Positions 62,935 through 64,000 of a stretch of 64,000 bases of DNA are shown in pieces. The DNA lies in contig NC_089789.1 in NCBI RefSeq assembly GCF_040412425.1, positions 38,636,106 through 38,700,105 of the forward strand. Direction: 5' to 3'. Both the position numbers and the translations under genes were made by a program. This DNA is from Macrobrachium rosenbergii. Taxonomy: Eukaryota > Arthropoda > Malacostraca > Decapoda > Palaemonidae. The notes under the pieces were generated by a model, which saw only the letters and a list, made by a program, of their open reading frames with translations, ran no database searches and had not been told where the DNA came from. Each line of letters opens with the position of its first letter. Positions within the stretch are counted from its first letter, which is position 1.

Positions 62935-64000
62935 TAATAATAATAATACATTGATATTTGGGAGCTGACATGGCAGGCCATTAAGGAGAATCTTTCTCCC
63001 AAACCTCAAATATCCACAAGCAAATGTTTCCCTACTGTCCGGAACATTCGACATGGAAAGCGGTGGTTGGGGGGGGGGGCATGAGGGGGGGGGAATTCTG
63101 ATCGATGCTGGGAGACCAAATTTGACAAAAAGACTTCTTGAACATTTAATTTTTCAATGTAGATGTTTGACAGAACGAATTTCCAGTTGTTTTTTTTCAA
63201 GAGTTAGGCCTAATGAGACGGACAACCCATTGCCCTTTTCTTGTCCTGACCCGAGAAAAAAAAACAAAAACTAGGAAAAGAATAAAGGAGGGAAGAATGG
63301 GAAAAGTTAAGCCACGAAGAAGGCTGTAAAAATGCCTCTTTAATTCTGGAAGAAAAATTTGTAAGAGTTAATAAAGAAACCAGGGTTACGAAGAGAATTC
63401 CAAGGCCTGATGCGTAAATCTGATGTCGGCCGATTTCCACGGAGTAGACGTATGAAAAGGTGTGTGTGTGTGTGTATTTATTTACGCATTTATGTATGTA
63501 TGTATGTTGGTGTGTATCTGCGCGCGTTCGTGCGTGTTGTTAAAAGGTGATACGAGGCAACTTGCTTGCTTGTCTAAGCCATTCTTGATATTTTATTTTC
63601 CAATATTTCTGCTTTACGTAATTGTTGAAGTTTGTTTCAGTTTTATTGTAGAGTTTATAGTAGAATACGTGAGGAGTTTTATTAAATAAATTGCCATAAA
63701 TGTGATGTTCCAGTGTGACTGATTAGCCTAATTGCCTTTCAGAACTTCTGTGACCGTTACACGGCTCTAGGCCGATGTTCAAGAGGCACTTAGTATCATC
63801 TCTAGACTGCAGACCAAACAGATGTAATTTTATCTTAAAATTAACTCCATGTTGTGTACCAATTGCAGTCAGAGGTATCGAGAGGATATTGAAAAGGTTA
63901 GATGCGTTTTCATTTTTGAAATGTTTTGTACTTACCAAAATCTTGCATTTCGTGTTTTTTTTTTAAATAAGTTGCAGATTTTGAAGTGTGAGCTTTGGGG
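62350..64000. other. Spacer without recognisable gene
   Basis: Contains an (AAT)n run at 62895-62947, long G-runs at about 63070-63092, and short GTGT/ATGT repeats near 63461-63510. Stretches at about 63300-63440 and 63770-63900 have a mobile-element texture that I could not assign. Confidence 0.4.
62895..62947. repeat. (AAT)n microsatellite
   Basis: About 16 AAT units with one ATTAAT interruption. Confidence 0.9.

Noticed and set aside
63070..63092. G-runs as a G-quadruplex
   Set aside because: The G-runs exist, but they are homopolymer stretches with no promoter or telomere context. A functional quadruplex cannot be argued from this.

Overview
The window is nuclear DNA from an animal, most likely a decapod crustacean (shrimp, prawn or crayfish). 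The support is split genes with GT-AG introns, AT-rich spacers, a very high load of long di- and trinucleotide microsatellites, an internal run of the arthropod telomere unit (AACCT/TTAGG), and degenerate LINE and SINE copies of the kind I associate with decapod genomes. The species assignment is inference. There are no prokaryotic operons, CRISPR arrays, rRNA operons or intact tRNA genes.

Layout. From 1 to about 13 kb is microsatellite-dominated spacer with no convincing gene. It holds a 5S-rRNA-derived repeat (about 5.2 kb), a SINE copy (about 8.8-9.1 kb) and a near-perfect foldback element (about 11.3 kb). From 13.4 to 16.2 kb is plain spacer beginning with a telomere-like run. A C2H2 zinc-finger gene lies at 16.2-18.4 kb on the plus strand. 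It has a short coding first exon and a large second exon with 12 fingers, interrupted by one clear frameshift and one frame change that is either a second indel or a tiny intron. Decayed finger copies follow its stop. From 18.9 to 26.3 kb is spacer with one unrecognised 77-codon ORF.

The plus-strand gene HDHD5 (CECR5-like HAD phosphatase, predicted mitochondrial) runs from 26.7 to 39.2 kb. I could rebuild a complete seven-exon model of 411 residues. It includes a first exon with a mitochondrial-type presequence lying 6.3 kb upstream of exon 2, behind a promoter with a 148-bp tandem duplication carrying CRE palindromes and CCAAT boxes. Its introns hold a foldback relative, a head-to-head SINE pair, a LINE fragment, a tRNA-like SINE and a further SINE copy.

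Convergent to it, on the minus strand from 57.4 to 43.0 kb, is CDC16 (APC6), a TPR subunit of the anaphase-promoting complex. Twelve exons with compatible phases give 603 residues, close to the human 620. One intron appears to be GC-AG, and the last exon is short and tentative. Its introns contain a degenerate DIRS/Gypsy-type retroelement and a 728-bp non-autonomous element with terminal inverted repeats and TA target duplications. From 57.5 to 64 kb is spacer with a degenerate LINE reverse transcriptase and more microsatellites.

The three genes have no evident functional link. Microsatellites crowd the gene-poor blocks (0-13, 24.7-28.3 and 60-63 kb) and are nearly absent from the transcribed stretch at 29-58 kb.
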